Below, piece after piece: positions 61,401 to 64,000 of a stretch of DNA of 64,000 nucleotides. Position 1 is the stretch's first letter. Every line of letters starts with the position of its first letter. The notes beneath the pieces are model-generated. The model was not told where the DNA came from and did not search any database. It saw nothing but the letters and a program-made list of their open reading frames with translations. The position numbers and the translations under genes were made by a program. The stretch spans positions 16,306 through 80,305 of the forward strand of contig JAWSUZ010000028.1 in assembly GCA_033852165.1 (NCBI GenBank), read 5' to 3'. The stretch is from Agarilytica sp033852165 (lineage in GTDB: Bacteria > Pseudomonadota > Gammaproteobacteria > Pseudomonadales > Cellvibrionaceae).

Positions 61401-61489
61401 ATACGACATTAAATGTGAATATTTGTCTTATACTGCTTGTATCGGACAAAAAAAGGCGTATATATGTCGCATACGCACTCAATACGACA
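61401..61489. promoter_or_regulatory. iteron-like operator array before the Fic gene
   Basis: Five octamers fit ATnnGACA, alternating in strand: ATACGACA at 61401, inverse at 61424, ATCGGACA at 61441, inverse at 61465, ATACGACA at 61482. Same-strand copies are 40-41 bp apart (about four helical turns). The last ends 8 bp before the ATG, so a bound protein would cover the start. The Fic protein's own N-terminal HTH is a natural candidate binder. Confidence 0.72.
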
Positions 61490-61497
61490 AAAAAACC

Positions 61498-62886
61498 ATG
61501 TCGAAGCAACGAATAGACTTCAATTTAGATGATATTAGGCAAGTCCTAAGAAGCTTTAGTGAGCCAGTGTCGATTAGTGATATTAGCGCTGCACTGGGGG
61601 ATGGAGTCAATCGTCGAACATTGCAACGTCGTTTATCGTTACTTATAGAAGGAAAAGAGCTCTCTGTAACGGGTAAAAACCGCTGGGCAAAGTATGCCTT
61701 TACACCGGTCGTTGATAAAGCACCCTCAGATGACGTGTATCCCGGGCAAAGTACAGAGGCTTATGTGCCCACATCTAAAGCAGGAGAAATAATAAGAAAA
61801 AGTGTTTGCCTGCCTGTGCAGGGCCGAACCCCCGTCGGCTACAATCGCGACTTCTTGTCTGCTTACCAACCCAACCAGACCTTCTATCTACCAGAAAAAA
61901 CAAGACGGCATCTCGCGGAAATAGGCCAGTCACAAGTTATGGGAGCTCCGGCAGGAACTTATGCATTGAGTATTTATCAACGGCTTTTAATTGATCTCAG
62001 TTGGAACTCTAGCCGCTTGGAAGGTAATACGTATTCATTGTTGGAGACCGAACGCCTACTTGAGGTTGGTGATATAGCTGCGGGAAAGAATGTCTTAGAA
62101 ACGCAAATGATTTTGAATCATAAAAATGCTATCGAGCTGCTTGTGCGATCAGAGTCTGAGATTGATTTTAATCGTTATACGATATGTAATCTCCATGCCT
62201 TATTGTCAGAAAACTTGTTGCCCGATCCGGGGGCGTGTGGCCGTTTACGGGAGCATGCTGTTGGTATTGGCCGCAGTGTTTTTATTCCGTTACAAGAAGG
62301 ACCGTTGATCAAATTATTTTTTGATGAGGTCCTGAAAAAAGCCTCTCAAATTAAAGACCCTTTTGAAAAGGCTTTCTTTGCAATGGTTCATCTACCCTAT
62401 TTACAGCCTTTCGATGATGTTAATAAGAGGGTTTCTCGGCTGGCGGCAAACATACCGTTAATTAAAGAAAATTTGAGTCCACTCTCGTTCGTGGATGTGC
62501 CAGATAAGGCTTATATAGACGGTTTGTTGGGAGTGTATGAACTCAATAAAACGGAATTGTTTTGCGATGTGTTCGTCTGGGCTTATGAACGTTCATGCGC
62601 TCGCTATGCTGCTGTTCGGCAATCGCTAGGTGAGCCAGACCCGTACCGACTCCGTTACCGAGAGCATATCGCAAAGATTGTGACGGATATCGTATTAAGT
62701 TGCCTGGGTAAAATTGAAGCTGTAGCCGTGATTAGAGCGTATGCAGAAAAAGAAATCACGTCGACAGATCGTGGACGATTTTCTGAAGTGGTTGAAACAG
62801 AATTGATGAACTTACGTGAGGGTAATATCGCAAGATATCGAGTTCGTCCGTCGCAATTTTTCGAATGGGAAAAAAACTGGTCATAG
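61498..62886 (+). CDS. Fic-like protein with N-terminal winged HTH and Gln in place of the catalytic His
   Basis: 462 residues from ATG 61498; the frame is open to 61375, but that part is promoter-like sequence. A wHTH domain (LRSFSEPVSISDISAALGDG..RTLQRRLSLLIEGKELSVTG) is followed by an alpha-helical Fic domain. The inhibitory motif WNSSRLEGNTYSLLE fits (S/T)xxxE(G/N). The Fic loop reads YLQPFDDVNKRVSRLAANIP, where HPFxxGNGR is normal, so the catalytic His is Gln and GNGR is VNKR. Classical AMP transfer should be impaired; the variant recurs in related HTH-Fic proteins as I recall them. Flanked by NTase-HEPN copies. Confidence 0.87.
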   Translation: MSKQRIDFNLDDIRQVLRSFSEPVSISDISAALGDGVNRRTLQRRLSLLIEGKELSVTGKNRWAKYAFTPVVDKAPSDDVYPGQSTEAYVPTSKAGEIIRKSVCLPVQGRTPVGYNRDFLSAYQPNQTFYLPEKTRRHLAEIGQSQVMGAPAGTYALSIYQRLLIDLSWNSSRLEGNTYSLLETERLLEVGDIAAGKNVLETQMILNHKNAIELLVRSESEIDFNRYTICNLHALLSENLLPDPGACGRLREHAVGIGRSVFIPLQEGPLIKLFFDEVLKKASQIKDPFEKAFFAMVHLPYLQPFDDVNKRVSRLAANIPLIKENLSPLSFVDVPDKAYIDGLLGVYELNKTELFCDVFVWAYERSCARYAAVRQSLGEPDPYRLRYREHIAKIVTDIVLSCLGKIEAVAVIRAYAEKEITSTDRGRFSEVVETELMNLREGNIARYRVRPSQFFEWEKNWS

Positions 62887-62946
62887 GATTAATTTATTGT
62901 CAGCCCACCCCTGCATTCACAACTCTTAAACTGATAGCATAGCCCC

Positions 62947-63804
62947 ATGAAAACAACTTTAGATCACTTACCCGAGCACAAGCAACAAGAGTTGAATTGG
63001 GCGTCAGACATCATCACTGAATCCGTTCAGGTGGAGATGCTTATCCTCTTTGGTAGTTATGCCCGTGGGGATTGGGTAGAAGAGCTTGCCGACGATGGGG
63101 TCCATTACCAGTATCAAAGCGATTTTGATTTATTGGCCGTGGTCAAAAGCGAGTCTCAAGGGACGAAGATAGAGCGTAAAGATTCGTTGCATAAACGCTT
63201 GCATCGGGAAATTAAAACTCCAGTAAGTATTATTGCTGAAGATATTCAGTTCATTAACCGGCGCTTAAGCAAGGGCCAATACTTTTATACTGATATATTG
63301 AAAGAAGGGATTTTGCTGTTCGATTCGGGTGAGCTTCAATTAGCAGAAGCAAGGGAGCTTAACCAGCAAGAGCGGATAAAGTTAGCTCGGGAGGATTTTG
63401 AATATTGGTTAACCAATGCGCAGGAGTTTTATTGTAGCTACGAAGACGCGAAGAAAAGAGGGCATCTTAACAAGTCAGCATTCCAACTCCATCAGGCAAC
63501 CGAGTGTTTGTACAATACTGTATTGCTAGTATTTACCCGCTATAAACCAAAATCACACGACTTATTAAAACTTACTCAGCTTGTTGCGAGTATTGAACCA
63601 AAATTTCTACCTGTTTTCCCACAAAGCACAGAAGCAGAAAAATATCGATTTGAATTATTACGTAAAGCTTATATTGATGCTCGCTATAAGCCCAGTTATA
63701 CGATCACCTCTGATGAACTGGAGTGGCTGGCGGAAAGGGCTCAGTATTTGAAAAAATTAACGGAAACGCTTTGCCAGGAAAAAATTTCGAGTTTTGACGC
63801 GTAG
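62947..63804 (+). CDS. nucleotidyltransferase-HEPN fusion protein, copy 2
   Basis: 285 residues, same length as the copy at 60119. Transferase motifs ILFGSYARGDW and SDFDLLAVV and the HEPN motif FTRYKPKSHDLLKL are all kept. Residues ~1-150 and ~230-285 are nearly identical to copy 1, while ~152-215 differ strongly (YWLTNAQEFYCSYEDAKKRG against YWFTKGKKFLEYSGLALSNN), so the first HEPN helices are diversified. It starts 60 bp after the Fic stop, with the same CTGATAGCATAG leader as copy 1. Probably a duplication or gene-conversion product. Confidence 0.88.
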   Translation: MKTTLDHLPEHKQQELNWASDIITESVQVEMLILFGSYARGDWVEELADDGVHYQYQSDFDLLAVVKSESQGTKIERKDSLHKRLHREIKTPVSIIAEDIQFINRRLSKGQYFYTDILKEGILLFDSGELQLAEARELNQQERIKLAREDFEYWLTNAQEFYCSYEDAKKRGHLNKSAFQLHQATECLYNTVLLVFTRYKPKSHDLLKLTQLVASIEPKFLPVFPQSTEAEKYRFELLRKAYIDARYKPSYTITSDELEWLAERAQYLKKLTETLCQEKISSFDA

Positions 63805-63859
63805 AAATTTTCTAACGCCGAGTTTTTCTGCTGATCGTTCCTCCCAAACTAGTCTCTTA

Positions 63860-64000
63860 TTGCCAATTTTAATCGAGTCTAACCCACTACCGCCGCAGTA
63901 AAATGTTAGATATGAATTTGGTGTTGATCTCTCAGGCCGTATGCAGCATTTACCACACTGAAGTGGTGTAGAAGATCGCGCAGGACAATTACAAGGATGA
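63860..64000. repeat. copy of the 17901-type element, cut by the window end
   Basis: Starts TTTAATCGAGTCTAACCCAC and continues with the CAGTAAAAT..TAGATATGAATTTGGTGTT..CTCTCAGGCCGTATGCAGCA block of 17911-17975. From 63949 it follows the 61325-61270 version (inverted), TTTACCACACTGAAGTGGTG, and ends in the CAGGACAATTACAAGGAT module seen inverted at 40751. Confidence 0.82.

Noticed and set aside
61375..61497. N-terminal extension of the Fic-like protein
   Set aside because: This stretch holds the phased octamer array and a repeat end; the translated sequence has no protein-like character.

Overview
The window looks like chromosome from a Gram-negative, flagellate-type gammaproteobacterium, probably aquatic or marine. 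The support is the ribE-ribBA-ribH-nusB-thiL-pgpA run, a Mg-type HemB, a LysR/ferredoxin-NADP reductase pair, a YfiR/YfiN-like pair, SapC, and many lipoproteins and outer-membrane barrels. A Cellvibrionales-like lineage would fit, but that is inference. I saw no rRNA, tRNA, CRISPR array, prophage or intact transposase.

Layout. 1-5.4 kb is a housekeeping block for riboflavin synthesis (riboflavin synthase tail, ribBA with a degenerate cyclohydrolase half, ribH, separate ribA), nusB, thiL, pgpA and a retropepsin-like protease. 5.4-13.5 kb holds a second retropepsin-like protein, a YebC-family regulator, a DegV-type gene broken by an 8-bp tandem duplication, a short AraC-type regulator, a polysaccharide deacetylase, hemB and an acylphosphatase. 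13.9-20.5 kb has a YfiR-like/GGDEF-EAL pair, a LysR (FinR-like) gene divergent from fpr, and sapC; stacked MITE/REP-like repeats lie between or beside these genes. 20.8-32 kb has a large PKD-like lipoprotein, a Cys-rich small protein, a thioredoxin-type ArsC, a PAS-GGDEF-EAL protein, malic enzyme and recQ. 32-37.3 kb has a 5'-truncated LytTR regulator and a hybrid histidine kinase overlapping a REC-PAS-GGDEF-EAL protein.

37.7-46 kb is an envelope block: a PF03640-type repeat lipoprotein, a CxxCH lipoprotein, a CxxCH-headed outer-membrane barrel, an alginate-export-like porin, an LRR-like protein and an ECF sigma/anti-sigma pair. 46-48.3 kb carries a TonB-receptor remnant, an amino-acid-type binding protein, DUF2789 and a second ferredoxin reductase. 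48.7-55.3 kb is a DUF4331-lipoprotein-TPR-HupE operon divergent from a second ECF sigma/anti-sigma pair; repeat elements have entered both the coding and intergenic parts of that operon. 55.3-60 kb holds an esterase remnant, an alpha/beta hydrolase, DUF2721, a small barrel and a third ECF sigma with a membrane partner. 60-63.8 kb is a symmetric island: a Fic-like protein with Gln in place of the catalytic His, an iteron-like promoter array, and a near-duplicate nucleotidyltransferase-HEPN fusion on each side.

Themes. Three genes combine GGDEF and EAL domains. Three ECF sigma factors each have a candidate membrane anti-sigma partner. Several genes are decayed (degV, lytTR, a TonB receptor, an esterase). 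A modular family of small inverted repeats built around a GGGTCAGACTCGA-type motif, plus heptanucleotide tandem repeats, recurs through the window and touches gene starts and ends. The best candidates for an undescribed system are the NTase-HEPN/Fic/NTase-HEPN island, the DUF4331-HupE-ECF locus and the heme-barrel/lipoprotein cluster.
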